This document shows positions 37,346-46,430 of a DNA stretch of 64,000 nt, in pieces. The DNA is taken from assembly GCA_003168355.1 (NCBI GenBank), contig PMSQ01000063.1:1-64000 (forward strand), read 5' to 3'. Both the position numbers and the translations under genes were made by a program. Position 1 is the first letter of the stretch; every line of letters starts with the position of its first letter. Source of the stretch: Acidobacteriaceae bacterium (GTDB taxonomy: Bacteria; Acidobacteriota; Terriglobia; Terriglobales; Acidobacteriaceae). The notes beneath the pieces are model-generated. The model was given only the letters and a program-made list of their open reading frames with translations, searched no databases and was not told the origin of the DNA.

Positions 37346-38715
37346 TTCCGTTCCTTGATCTGCAAGTACGAATTCACCAGCACCGGAGAAATTGCTCCAG
37401 AGCTCACCTCCAACGCCAGAGCCCCCCGCTCTCGCAAGCGGGCCAACAGCAATTCCCGGCGGTGAACCATCTCTTGCGCAGCGGCCACCTGGTACATGTC
37501 TGTCTCGCTCTCTGGCCTCTTCGTCGCGAGTTCGCCCAAGTCCGGTTGTCCGATCACTACAAACAGAACCAGATGTCGCGGCATCATCATCGCCGCCGCT
37601 TCGATTACTTCGGGGGTCATGGCGGTCTCGGCGAGATCGGTGAGCCATACGATGAGGCTGCGCCGCTTCTGATCGGTCAGAAGGCGCCCGGCCATGTGCA
37701 GATGGTCAGCCTCGGAGGTTTCCTCGTGGACCAGCGCGAGCTGCTCGATGAGTTGCCGCAAGTGAGCGCTGCCTTTTGCGGCCGGAAGCTGCTGACGAAT
37801 CGTCCGGCCATAAGCCACCAGTCCCACGCGGTCGCCTGAGTACAACGCCACCTGGGCCAGACTCAGCGCGGAATTGACCGCATGATCCAGTTTGCTGAAG
37901 CTTCCCACGCGCGCCCGCATCAACCGCCCGGAGTCGATGACAATCCAAACCGTCTGGCTACGTTCGATCTGATAAACCCGGGTGACCAACTTTCCGCGCC
38001 GCGCCGCTGCGGTCCAGCAGATGTCACGATACTCATCCCCTTGCTGGTGCTCGCGCAGGCTTTCAAACTCGCGGCCGATACCGCGCACGCGCGAGTGGCG
38101 TTTTTCCAGGGCAATCTGCCGGCTGCGCAACAGGTAAATGGAGTGCCGTTTTGCCTCTTCCAGGTTGGGATAAATCCGCACCGTCTGTCCCACGGAAGCT
38201 CGCACCCATCTCTCCGCGATGCGCAGTAGGCTTTGATAACGCACATAGCAGTGGCCTAGTTTCGCGTCTCCCCGTTGCGTCGGGCAAATTCGGTACGTCG
38301 CCGTGGCTTCATTTCGCGCTCCGGCTTTGACTGTGAGAGTTGGAGGCTCATTCCTCAACTGCGCGGGAACGGTGTCAACCATGGTTGCACACACAGTCTT
38401 GCCAGAGGAGTTGATCAAGGTGAGGTCGACATTCGACGGGATTGACAGCGCCCCGGGCGAATGCCAAGTTCGCTTCACGGTGAGTTGTGACGGATTCGGA
38501 AGTTGTTTCAGATCGGCAAGCCAGGCAAGAACCACTAACGCGTCCCAGGCAAGCAGGGCATAGACAAATCGTAGATCGACGAATGCCGGAGCCAGCCAAA
38601 CCAACCCCAAAAAAAGCAGCATGAAGAAACGATCACCAAACGCGACGCCGAAGCGTTTGTAGGAATGCGCGGCCGCCTCCACTTCGGCAGGAACTAACTT
38701 GCCGAGGTTGCTCAC
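37336..38715 (-). CDS. DUF58-domain protein (MoxR-associated, vWA-like)
   Basis: 459 residues from a GTG that overlaps the MoxR stop (GTGA). Two N-terminal membrane helices (FGDRFFMLLFLGLVWLAPA, FVYALLAWDALVVLAWL) precede a beta region and the DUF58 core: VRGIGREFESLREHQQGDEYRDICW is the family's diagnostic motif, followed by a vWA-like fold with WIVIDSGRLM (a DxS variant of the MIDAS start) and SLIVWLTDLAE. DUF58 proteins are thought to work with MoxR AAA+ ATPases in metal-cofactor or protein assembly. The ORF could extend further upstream in frame, but that part overlaps the MoxR coding sequence. Confidence 0.88.
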   Translation of the reverse strand: MSNLGKLVPAEVEAAAHSYKRFGVAFGDRFFMLLFLGLVWLAPAFVDLRFVYALLAWDALVVLAWLADLKQLPNPSQLTVKRTWHSPGALSIPSNVDLTLINSSGKTVCATMVDTVPAQLRNEPPTLTVKAGARNEATATYRICPTQRGDAKLGHCYVRYQSLLRIAERWVRASVGQTVRIYPNLEEAKRHSIYLLRSRQIALEKRHSRVRGIGREFESLREHQQGDEYRDICWTAAARRGKLVTRVYQIERSQTVWIVIDSGRLMRARVGSFSKLDHAVNSALSLAQVALYSGDRVGLVAYGRTIRQQLPAAKGSAHLRQLIEQLALVHEETSEADHLHMAGRLLTDQKRRSLIVWLTDLAETAMTPEVIEAAAMMMPRHLVLFVVIGQPDLGELATKRPESETDMYQVAAAQEMVHRRELLLARLRERGALALEVSSGAISPVLVNSYLQIKERNQL

Positions 38716-39659
38716 TTCGGAACCTCGACCGCCCGCAACACATCTTCCAAAACCTGGTCCGGCGTGATGCCTTCGAGATCGGCCTCCGGCCTGACGATGA
38801 TGCGATGGCGAAGCACCGGACGCGAACATGCCTTCACGTCGTCGGGAATCACGTAATCGCGTCCGTCCATTGCGGCGACTGCTTTCGCGACCGCCATGAG
38901 GCTGACCGCGGCGCGAGGGCTCGCTCCCAGCGATAAGGACGGCCAATCTCTGGTGCGCCGCGCGATCTGCACGATGTAGCTGAACAGCGCTTCCTCCACC
39001 GTGACCGCCTTGAGCTCCTGCTGCGCCTGCTCCAGCAATCCCGCGGCGATCGGGAGTAGTTCCATCTTGTCCAAGTCGCGGGAGTCAAATCCGTTCTGTA
39101 CATTGACGAGCAACCGGACTTCATCCTGCAGCGCAGGATACGGAACCTGAAGCTTTAGCAGGAACCGGTCGAGCTGCGCCTCCGGGAGGGGATAGGTTCC
39201 TTCGAATTCCAGCGGGTTCTGCGTGGCGAAAACGGTGAAGAACGCAGAAAGCTGGTGGCTCGTCCCATCGATTGTCACCTGGTGTTCCTCCATGCACTCC
39301 AACAGCGCTGCTTGCGTCCGCGGAGGCATGCGATTCACCTCATCGACCAGCAGCAAATCCGTAAACACCGGTCCCTGGTGCACCTGGAACGAGCTGGTCG
39401 CCATATTCAGAATATTGGTCCCGACGATATCTGCCGGCATCAGATCGGACGTGCACTGAACCCGCTGAAAACTCAACCGCATCAACCGCGCGATGGTCTT
39501 GACGGTCAAAGTCTTGGCGATGCCGGGAACACCTTCCAGCAGAACATGTCCCCGGCAAAGTAATGCCATCACACACTGGTCGCGGAGTTCTTCCTGTCCC
39601 ACGACCACTTTGCCCATCTCGCTGCGGATGTGCTGCGCCAGCTCTGGAACTGCTTTCAT
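38712..39659 (-). CDS. MoxR-family AAA+ ATPase
   Basis: 315 residues. MoxR signatures: VVVGQEELRDQCVMALLCRGHVLLEGVPGIAKT with a Walker A variant (GVPGIAKT), LMPADIVGTNIL, Walker B LLLVDEVNRMPPRTQAALLECMEE, the sensor-1 Asn in FATQNPLEFEGTYPLPEAQLDRF and a C-terminal lid. It probably acts as a chaperone-like ATPase on partner proteins containing vWA domains, here the DUF58 and DUF4129 neighbours. It overlaps the upstream DUF4350 gene by ATGA and the downstream DUF58 gene by GTGA, a tightly coupled operon. Confidence 0.93.
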   Translation of the reverse strand: MKAVPELAQHIRSEMGKVVVGQEELRDQCVMALLCRGHVLLEGVPGIAKTLTVKTIARLMRLSFQRVQCTSDLMPADIVGTNILNMATSSFQVHQGPVFTDLLLVDEVNRMPPRTQAALLECMEEHQVTIDGTSHQLSAFFTVFATQNPLEFEGTYPLPEAQLDRFLLKLQVPYPALQDEVRLLVNVQNGFDSRDLDKMELLPIAAGLLEQAQQELKAVTVEEALFSYIVQIARRTRDWPSLSLGASPRAAVSLMAVAKAVAAMDGRDYVIPDDVKACSRPVLRHRIIVRPEADLEGITPDQVLEDVLRAVEVPK

Positions 39660-40846
39660 CGAGCTCTCTCCTTCCGAATGCCTTGAAACAATTTCAATTG
39701 AGCCGCGTACCCGTCGAGTTCCTGCAGCAGGTGCAACGCCACAGGAGCCCGCAGAAAAGGATCGGAGCTGGCGGATTCACAATGCTTCATGGTTGCGATG
39801 AATCGAGCGCCGGTCACTCGATCGCTGCTGAGTCCCCAGCGATCATGAATCGCAGCTGCGAGATCCTCCGAAGAAATGTTGCCTGCGACACCGAGCCGCC
39901 GCGTCAGCCAGTAACGGAAGCGCCGGTAGCAAATGTCGACCGCGACCGAAGCCGTTCCCGCATGCTCGTAGAGCCCACCGAGCGTCTGAACAAATTCCAG
40001 CGGCGACAACCGGACTTCGCCCGTCGGAACAGCAGTCGGGCCGCTGCGGCGGGAGAACGTCGCGATCACCGCTGCTGCCAGAAGAACTAACTGCAGCGCG
40101 AGCCACTTCACCGGTGAGTGAACAATGGAAGCAGCCAGGGTTTGGCGATAGCCGTGAATATATTCGTCCCAGAGAATCTCGTTCTTTTGATCGCCCAGAC
40201 ACGCCAGGAAGAATTCCAGATTGCCCTGCTCTTTCAGTCCGGCATTGGTGAGAGGTGTAGCCGAAGCCCACCACAGTACCTCACCTCGACCGAAAGGATA
40301 TTTCACCACTACCGTGTGCGTGCCATCGCCGTACAGAGGGTACGCGGCGGAGAGCGACTGCCAATAGGCCCGCGGAACCAGCACAATTTGAGGGGCGGCG
40401 CGAGTAATTTGGGAGGGCGAAAGCGATGATGCAGTCTTCCATGTCATCCCCGAAAAAACGTCAGGAACCGAATCATTTTCCGGAAGAAATGTGCCCGCGA
40501 ACATTCCTGTGGCGATGACATGGCCACCGTTATAAATAAATGTTCGTAGCCGCTCTCGTTCTTCGCGAGTTGGAGCTTCATCCGGCTCCGCCAGGATCAA
40601 AATTTTCGCCCTGGCCTCCGGAAGGTAGCTTAATGGCTTTTCCCAGCGTTGAACTTTGTATCCCGTGTCCGCGAGCAGCAGATATGCGGCTTTGGCGCCG
40701 CCCGAAGCCGTCGAGTAGCTGCTGGGATATTCATCCCGTCCTTGTCCGCCGGAGCCGAACACCAATGCGACAACCACAAGCAGAACGAAAACGATTCCTG
40801 CGCCGAGCATCAGCTTGCGGTCTTTCCGATTCAGCTTGAGTGACAT
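39656..40846 (-). CDS. DUF4350-domain membrane protein
   Basis: 396 residues. An N-terminal membrane helix (LMLGAGIVFVLLVVVALVF) is followed by the DUF4350 domain: YSTASGGAKAAYLLLADTGYKVQRWEKPLSYLP, LILAEPDEAPTREERERLRTFIYNGGHVIATG and a beta-sheet region, then a second membrane helix (WLALQLVLLAAAVIATFSRR) and a soluble helical tail. DUF4350 proteins occur in MoxR clusters. The start is next to the DUF4129 stop (overlap of 16 bases) and its stop overlaps the moxR start by four bases. Confidence 0.82.
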   Translation of the reverse strand: MSLKLNRKDRKLMLGAGIVFVLLVVVALVFGSGGQGRDEYPSSYSTASGGAKAAYLLLADTGYKVQRWEKPLSYLPEARAKILILAEPDEAPTREERERLRTFIYNGGHVIATGMFAGTFLPENDSVPDVFSGMTWKTASSLSPSQITRAAPQIVLVPRAYWQSLSAAYPLYGDGTHTVVVKYPFGRGEVLWWASATPLTNAGLKEQGNLEFFLACLGDQKNEILWDEYIHGYRQTLAASIVHSPVKWLALQLVLLAAAVIATFSRRSGPTAVPTGEVRLSPLEFVQTLGGLYEHAGTASVAVDICYRRFRYWLTRRLGVAGNISSEDLAAAIHDRWGLSSDRVTGARFIATMKHCESASSDPFLRAPVALHLLQELDGYAAQLKLFQGIRKERAR

Positions 40847-41787
40847 CCTAGCCTCTCCAGCGCTTGCATCATCTGCGAGAAAGATCCCGCATCTGCCTCC
40901 TGTTTTGCATACCAGGTGAGTTCGAACATACGGGTGATGGCCGCCAGAGTTTCGCGATGCTCGCTTGAGCTGGATAAGAGCCGCAGGTATTCGCGTGGCG
41001 TGCGCGCCCGATCCGGCCGCCAGGTACCCTTCTGCTCTAGAAACGAAATGCCTGCCCAGTAGGCGAGATGAACCGCCTCCCGCCAGTTATCGTGTGCGGC
41101 CGCCGCCCGCGCCTCAGCCAGCCAAAGCCCCCAACTTCTCGCAGAAACGGGAAGATCGCTGGGCACAACGCTTTGCTGTTCGCTGGCTGATCTGATCTGC
41201 CGGTATGCGATAAACCCCAAAGTCAACACGGCCAGCCCGATCAGGCCATATACAAAGAACTTGCTGATCGTCGGAATAGCCGACGAGCGGAAAAGAAATT
41301 CCAGCGCCCTGAGCAGGAGCGCAACCAGCCACTGCTTGAACCGGTCGATGAAGGTTGGTCCGCGTACGGCTCGAAACTCTGGTCGAGCCAGAAGAGCGAT
41401 GAGTCGAGCCCGGCTGCTCGAAACATCTTGCGGAGCTTTCTCAAATCCATCGAGATCGTTGCGCAGACTCTGAATCCGCGACCGCACAGCGCTTGCTGCC
41501 GTCACGGTCTTTTCTTGCTCGAACTTTCGGACGTCCTTGCGCAGACCTTCGGTAGAGATTTCGAAATTCTGCTGATCGGTGTGAACTTGCCAGCTCGAGG
41601 GCACCTCCTTCAGAATCGGCGGCGCGGCGCGTCCCGAGCTATCGAGCTGCTGAGTAGCGATCAGCAACTGATCCAGTTCCGCGCGATATTCCACGACGCT
41701 GAGTGGACTGCCTCCTCCCGAATCCGCCCGGCAAAACAAACTGGCGATCAGAAGCCCGGCGAGAATGTGGGTGCGCCTGGCCGTCAT
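40831..41787 (-). CDS. DUF4129-domain protein
   Basis: 318 residues from the ATG at 41787; the frame extends upstream into the previous gene, but those residues look non-coding. A signal-like segment (THILAGLLIASLFCRA) is followed by a helical extracytoplasmic part, one membrane helix (FFVYGLIGLAVLTLGFIAYRQI), and the DUF4129 domain (HLAYWAGISFLEQKGTWRPDRARTPREYLRLL) on the cytoplasmic side. It belongs to the MoxR/DUF58 cluster seen in many phyla. It lies five bases downstream of a membrane-protein gene and overlaps the DUF4350 gene at its 3' end. Confidence 0.82.
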   Translation of the reverse strand: MTARRTHILAGLLIASLFCRADSGGGSPLSVVEYRAELDQLLIATQQLDSSGRAAPPILKEVPSSWQVHTDQQNFEISTEGLRKDVRKFEQEKTVTAASAVRSRIQSLRNDLDGFEKAPQDVSSSRARLIALLARPEFRAVRGPTFIDRFKQWLVALLLRALEFLFRSSAIPTISKFFVYGLIGLAVLTLGFIAYRQIRSASEQQSVVPSDLPVSARSWGLWLAEARAAAAHDNWREAVHLAYWAGISFLEQKGTWRPDRARTPREYLRLLSSSSEHRETLAAITRMFELTWYAKQEADAGSFSQMMQALERLGCHSS

Positions 41788-41792
41788 TTGCC

Positions 41793-42614
41793 TTACGCTG
41801 GAGCACCCTGGAGAGTAGGCGCATCCAGCGTGGTCATCATTAATTGCAAGTCGAAGGCTTCCTTGCGTACTCGTTCGTCGTAATAAACCAGCGAGAATGC
41901 GATGGTTGCCAGGGGGCCCACCAGACATTCCGAAACAAACGTCGCTACCAGCGATGCTACCCGCCATCCAACCGCAGCGCGTTGCAACGCGACTATGCTG
42001 CTAACTCCTGCGGCGACTTCGATGGGCCAACGCAGAAGGAGACCAATTCCGATGCTCAGCAGTACGAACAATAACCAGATCACGAAAATGCGGCCGCGGT
42101 TTCCCGCGGTCAGGTCGCTGCTCCTCGACATCGAATCTCCAACGCTCTTGTTTTCCAGAACCTTTACAGGAACGGCCAACGACCACCGTATTGCCAGCAG
42201 TACTCCGGGCACGATCAAGGCAAGGCAAGCCAGACCCACCAGGAATCCGACGGAAAGCGAAAGTCCGATCACGCCCGCAACCTGATTTTTCACCTTCGAG
42301 AACGAATCCATCACTCCGGCGGGTCGATCGAGGTGAACCTGCGAAACCGCGACCACGGTGGCGGCTTGGGAGGCGGCAGAAACCACAAGGGTCAAGAGAA
42401 GCGCTCCAAGACTCCAAAAGAGTGACATTAGCACCGTGGAGATCTGGAACACGACTCCAGGAGTTTGAAAGGCCAACGCCAGGCACTGGAAGGCGAGAAC
42501 GCAAAGATGGGGCAGAGCGAAGATCCCCACAAACAACGCGAAGTGACTTCGATAAAGTGAGAACGTGCGGTCGAGTAATTCTCCGGTAGTGAGGGGCCTG
42601 AGCACAGTCGCCAT
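41793..42614 (-). CDS. multi-pass membrane protein, first gene of the MoxR operon
   Basis: 273 residues with six or so membrane helices and an N-terminal LRPLTTGELLDRTFSLYRSHF block that is common in membrane proteins annotated as glycerophosphoryl diester phosphodiesterase membrane-domain relatives. No enzymatic domain is attached. It opens the five-gene operon (membrane protein, DUF4129, DUF4350, MoxR, DUF58), with five bases to the next gene, so it may serve as a membrane platform for the MoxR system. The role is inferred from context. Confidence 0.65.
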   Translation of the reverse strand: MATVLRPLTTGELLDRTFSLYRSHFALFVGIFALPHLCVLAFQCLALAFQTPGVVFQISTVLMSLFWSLGALLLTLVVSAASQAATVVAVSQVHLDRPAGVMDSFSKVKNQVAGVIGLSLSVGFLVGLACLALIVPGVLLAIRWSLAVPVKVLENKSVGDSMSRSSDLTAGNRGRIFVIWLLFVLLSIGIGLLLRWPIEVAAGVSSIVALQRAAVGWRVASLVATFVSECLVGPLATIAFSLVYYDERVRKEAFDLQLMMTTLDAPTLQGAPA

Positions 42615-42702
42615 GATGAGCCTCCCATCAGCTTAGAACTTGCCCGGCATGGTAGCACAAGAGACTGCTGCGGTCTTCTCCAAACAGGGCCGACCATTTT
42701 TT

Positions 42703-44811
42703 TCAGTCCACGCTTCCGAACTGCTTCAGGTCATCCGGACCATCTCTTACTGCGACCGCCCCTTTTCCCTGAACCATTTCGCGGACGCTTTCGACGATAT
42801 CCGGATTCGCTAACGTGCTGATGTCGCCTGTGCTCAGGTTATTGGAAATAGCGGCCAGAACACGGCGCATGAGCTTGCCCGATCGTGTTTTCGGCATATC
42901 CGGAACGATGTGAACTCTTTTTGGCCGGGCGATCTTGCCGATTATGGTTTCAATCGTCCTCGTCACTTTCTCGGCTATTTCGGGGCTGGGCTTAATCCCG
43001 GGCGCCAGGGACACATAGACCTCCGGCACGCGGCCCTTAATCTCATCCACCACGGGTACGACAGCGGCTTCCGCAATTTCCGGGAGCGTCAGGCACGCGG
43101 ATTCGATTTCTTTGGTGCCCAGCCGGTGTCCGGCTACATTGATGACATCATCCACGCGTCCGAGAATGCGCATATAACCGTCCGCGGCCAGCACCGCGCC
43201 ATCGGCGGCAAAATAGGGCCAGTCATGCCAATCTTTGCTCTTCGCATCCTTGCAGTATTTTCTGTAGTACTGATCGACGAAGCGATCGCGATCGCCCCAA
43301 ATGGTTTGCATGATCCCGGGCCAGGGATTGCGGATGCAGATGTTTCCCGCTTTGCCCGATCCCGCTGTGACTTCGGCGTTATTTTCATCAAAGATCGTGG
43401 GATAGATTCCGGGCGCGCCTGGCCCTGCGCTTCCCGGCTTCATGGGGTCAATCGCCGGCTTGGTGGTGCAGAGGAATCCTCCGTTTTCGGTCTGCCACCA
43501 TGTGTCCACAATCACGGCCTCGCCTTTTCCCACCGTATCGTGATACCAGCGCCAAACCTCTGGCTCGATCGGTTCTCCAACCGTGGTCATGTGTTTGAAG
43601 TGATAGTTGTATTTCTTGGGTTCATCGGGGCCGGATTTGCGCAACATGCGAATCGCGGTAGGTGAAGTGTGAAAGATGTTGACATTGAGGCGCTCGGCGA
43701 TTCTCCATACTCTCCCCGCGTCGGGGAATGTCGGCACGCCTTCATAAAGCACGCTGGTCGCGGCCAGTGCCAGCGGACCGTAAACGATATAGGAGTGCCC
43801 GGTGATCCAGCCGATGTCGGCCATGCACCAATAAACATCTGTAGGATGAATGTCCTGAATGAATTTGGCGGTGCCGGTGACGTAGGAGAGATAGCCCCCG
43901 GTGCGGTGCTGGCATCCTTTAGGCTTTCCCGTGCTGCCGCTGGTATACATGAGAAAGAGAGGAGCTTCCGCATCCATGGAAACTGGTGCGACGATTCGCC
44001 CGGAGAATTTCAGTAGTTCTTCATCGAGAAAGTAGTCTCGCCCTGGCACCATGGGCGCGGTCGAGCCATACTGCCCGCGATGCCGCTTCCAAATCAGCAC
44101 CTTGTCGACGGATTGGCCTTCCTGTTTCGCCACGTCGAGTGCAATCTGCGCGTTGGCTTTGTGGTCGATCATCTTGCCGCTGCGATAGTAACTATCCGCG
44201 GTGATCAAGATGCGGCTGCCGGAATCGGCGATTCGCCGGCCGCAAGCTTCTCCGCTGAACCCGCCGAACACAACCGAGTGGATGACTCCCAGCCGCGCAC
44301 AAGCCAGCATGGTGACCGGCAACTCGGGGATCATCGGCATGTGAATGGTGACGCGGTCTCCGGCTCTTAAGCCCGCAAAGTCGCGCAGCAGCGCCGCCAA
44401 TTCATTCACACGGACATACAATTCCTGATAGGTAACGGATACAACCGCCTCCTGCTCAGGCTCGGGAACAAAGATCAAGGCAGCTTTATTCTTGTACTTG
44501 TCGAGGTGCCGGTCCACGCAGTTGTAACAGGCGTTGAGCTTGCCTCCCACAAACCATTTCCAAAAAGGCGGATCGTTCGTATCGAGAGTGGTGTGCCAAT
44601 ACTGATCCCAGCTCAGCATGTCGGCATATTCCCGAAAGCACTCCGGGAAATTTTTCTCGCCGAAACGCTCCATCACCGCGGAGTCAGTCAGGTTCGCCTG
44701 CCCGATGAATTTTGGAGAAGGATAAAAATATTCTTCTTCCCGCCAATGAACTGCAATCTGTGCGTCACTGGTCTCAACCGCGGTATTGCCTCTCTCGCGA
44801 ACGTCAGCCAT
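42703..44811 (-). CDS. acsA: acetyl-CoA synthetase (acetate-CoA ligase, AMP-forming)
   Basis: 702 residues. ANL-superfamily motifs: LMYTSGSTGKPKGCQHRTGGY (P-loop-like A3), VDTWWQTENGG (A5), GRVDDVINVAGHRLGTKEIE (A8 hinge) and the C-terminal PKTRSGKLMRRVL, which holds the acylation-prone catalytic Lys. WFVGGKLNACYNCVDRH and WWQTE place it with acetate/propionate ligases. It is slightly longer than the usual 650 residues, owing to extra N- and C-terminal residues. It converts acetate, ATP and CoA to acetyl-CoA. It stands alone; activity is probably controlled by lysine acetylation, but no deacetylase or acetyltransferase gene is nearby. Confidence 0.95.
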   Translation of the reverse strand: MADVRERGNTAVETSDAQIAVHWREEEYFYPSPKFIGQANLTDSAVMERFGEKNFPECFREYADMLSWDQYWHTTLDTNDPPFWKWFVGGKLNACYNCVDRHLDKYKNKAALIFVPEPEQEAVVSVTYQELYVRVNELAALLRDFAGLRAGDRVTIHMPMIPELPVTMLACARLGVIHSVVFGGFSGEACGRRIADSGSRILITADSYYRSGKMIDHKANAQIALDVAKQEGQSVDKVLIWKRHRGQYGSTAPMVPGRDYFLDEELLKFSGRIVAPVSMDAEAPLFLMYTSGSTGKPKGCQHRTGGYLSYVTGTAKFIQDIHPTDVYWCMADIGWITGHSYIVYGPLALAATSVLYEGVPTFPDAGRVWRIAERLNVNIFHTSPTAIRMLRKSGPDEPKKYNYHFKHMTTVGEPIEPEVWRWYHDTVGKGEAVIVDTWWQTENGGFLCTTKPAIDPMKPGSAGPGAPGIYPTIFDENNAEVTAGSGKAGNICIRNPWPGIMQTIWGDRDRFVDQYYRKYCKDAKSKDWHDWPYFAADGAVLAADGYMRILGRVDDVINVAGHRLGTKEIESACLTLPEIAEAAVVPVVDEIKGRVPEVYVSLAPGIKPSPEIAEKVTRTIETIIGKIARPKRVHIVPDMPKTRSGKLMRRVLAAISNNLSTGDISTLANPDIVESVREMVQGKGAVAVRDGPDDLKQFGSVD

Positions 44812-44909
44812 AGTATTGCCCTCCGAACGGAACGGGCAATTTTACTGCTTTACGGCTCACGGCGTCACTGCTTAGGGTTAGCTCAGGGAAGATCGTCCGA
44901 GATTCTGTC

Positions 44910-44976
44910 TTGAAAGGGCGCGACTTCCAGTCGCGGCGCAAGGCTTCTCAAAATCAACAGCGGCGTTAGCCGCCGA
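44910..44976. repeat. two-stem dispersed repeat, copy B
   Basis: Starts TTGAAAGGGCG. The first stem CGCGACT-TCC-AGTCGCG has seven perfect pairs (44919-44935); the second is GCGGC-GTTA-GCCGC (44960-44973). It sits between acsA's start and the 3' end of the sugar-binding-protein gene. See copies A, C and D. Confidence 0.6.
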
Positions 44977-45077
44977 GGGATCAGGCGGCCGTTAAAATTG
45001 AGTTCTTCAGCGGCCTGCTCCGGCCGGGGTTTTGAGGATGCGGGAGAGGTCTGACGGGGCAACTTGTTCCAGTGATT

Positions 45078-46022
45078 TCACACGCCGGCGGAGTGATGAA
45101 GTCTGCCGGGATCGGTTTTCGCAGTTCGTCTCGTGAGATCCTCCAGCGAGGGGATCGATTCGGCGGCGAGGAGTTTGCGCTCGACCGGTTGAGAGCCAGT
45201 ACGGATGGCTTCCGTAAGCATTTCCAACGCGAGGTCGGTGTTGGGACGAATATAGATTGTGGCCGCCAGCACGCCGCTTCGCACCCATGCCTGACCGGTC
45301 TTTGGCAGGCCGTCGCAGCCGGTGAAGGGTATCTTGAGCCATCGCGTGCGCTCACCCTCTGCAATTTCCGCAAAAGCTTTTCGCGCCCCTACCGCCATAC
45401 TGTCATCCTGCGCTCCCACCAGATCGATGCGCGTTTGTTGCGAAGTGCGCAATCGCAACCACGAACTAACGGAGTGGTATGCGCTCTGTTCGGTCCAATT
45501 TGCTCTTAAGGTCTTCACTTGAATGTTCGCGGGCTTTGCCCGGTTCATTCCCGCGGCCCGCTGTTGCGCGGCAGAACTATTGGCCGGACCTTCGAGGTAC
45601 AGAACAGACCCGCCCTGCGGCAGCAGCGCCGCAAACTGCATGCCCTGAATCTTGCCCACCTCTTCATGGTCGGCGCTGATGGAGAAAACCGGCACGTGGC
45701 ACGACAACCGGAGCTTTGAGAGATAGTCCGCGTCATGGTTCAGGACGACCCAGCCGATATCCGCGGCCGCGGCGGCACGCGCCACCTGGGGGAAGCCGGT
45801 TCCGCCGGCGGGCTCCAGCATGATCGCATCCGGACGCGCAGCGGCCGAACCCTGGATGAAATGCAGCAATTGCTGGCTCTGCGTTACCGCATCGTTGTTG
45901 GCATGGACAATCTGCACATCCACGCCCAGGCGACGCCCAGTCTTCTCCGCTGCAGCCGCCTGCTCCTGCTGATAGTCGTTGTCGCCGTTGGTGAGCGAAA
46001 CCAGGAAACTTAGCTTCTTCAT
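45078..46022 (-). CDS. periplasmic-binding-protein-fold (ribose/sugar type) protein lacking a signal peptide
   Basis: 314 residues of the type I periplasmic binding protein fold: LSFLVSLTNGDNDYQQEQAAAAEKTGRRLG, DAIMLEPAGGTGFPQVARAAAAADIGWVVLNHD, VGKIQGMQFAALLPQGGSVLYLEG and VGAQDDSMAVGARKAF match Peripls_BP_4 (RbsB-like). The N-terminus (MKKLSFLVSLTNGDND) runs straight into the first beta strand, so no signal peptide is present and the protein should be cytoplasmic. No ABC transporter genes or DNA-binding domain accompany it. Its function may be intracellular ligand sensing. Dispersed repeats B and C flank it on both sides. Confidence 0.75.
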   Translation of the reverse strand: MKKLSFLVSLTNGDNDYQQEQAAAAEKTGRRLGVDVQIVHANNDAVTQSQQLLHFIQGSAAARPDAIMLEPAGGTGFPQVARAAAAADIGWVVLNHDADYLSKLRLSCHVPVFSISADHEEVGKIQGMQFAALLPQGGSVLYLEGPANSSAAQQRAAGMNRAKPANIQVKTLRANWTEQSAYHSVSSWLRLRTSQQTRIDLVGAQDDSMAVGARKAFAEIAEGERTRWLKIPFTGCDGLPKTGQAWVRSGVLAATIYIRPNTDLALEMLTEAIRTGSQPVERKLLAAESIPSLEDLTRRTAKTDPGRLHHSAGV

Positions 46023-46430
46023 GACTGGACCCGTTTCGGATAATAGTTCAAAACCGCATCCAGCCCATCGTTACCAGTGTAACCGTGCAACTCTCGTACG
46101 TTCCGGCTCCGCTTTGAAAGGGCGCAACTTTCAGTCGCGCCGCGATGTCCTACCAAGTCCACCGCGGCTTCAGCCGCAGTGAGTCTGCGGATTATTTCGG
46201 CTCATGATCAGATCGCTTGTGGGCAATTTTTCACTCCAATAAACCGCCTAACTTACTCATCGCTTCTCCATCTCGACGATGTTGTAAACCCATGTCGTGT
46301 CGACAGTTGGGAACCAGTAAGAGTGATAACCAACCGAATACCTGTGCCCAAAGGCGCAATTGCTTTATAGGGCGGCTTCTGCGGTAATCGAATTACTGGA
46401 GGGGGAGCGTGTGCTTCCCATATTTTTTCT
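46023..46430. other. 408-base region upstream of the PqqD-like gene
   Basis: Divergent space between the sugar-binding-protein gene and the peptide-modification locus, so it should contain the promoter of the latter. It holds dispersed repeat C at 46113-46177. No promoter, operator or riboswitch was recognised with confidence. Confidence 0.4.
46113..46177. repeat. two-stem dispersed repeat, copy C
   Basis: Starts TTTGAAAGGGCG. The first stem is GCGCAACTTTCAGTCGCGC-like (imperfect), the second GCGGC-TTCA-GCCGC (46164-46177, five perfect pairs). In the same orientation as copy B, about 1.1 kb away, so the two copies flank the sugar-binding-protein gene. Confidence 0.6.
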
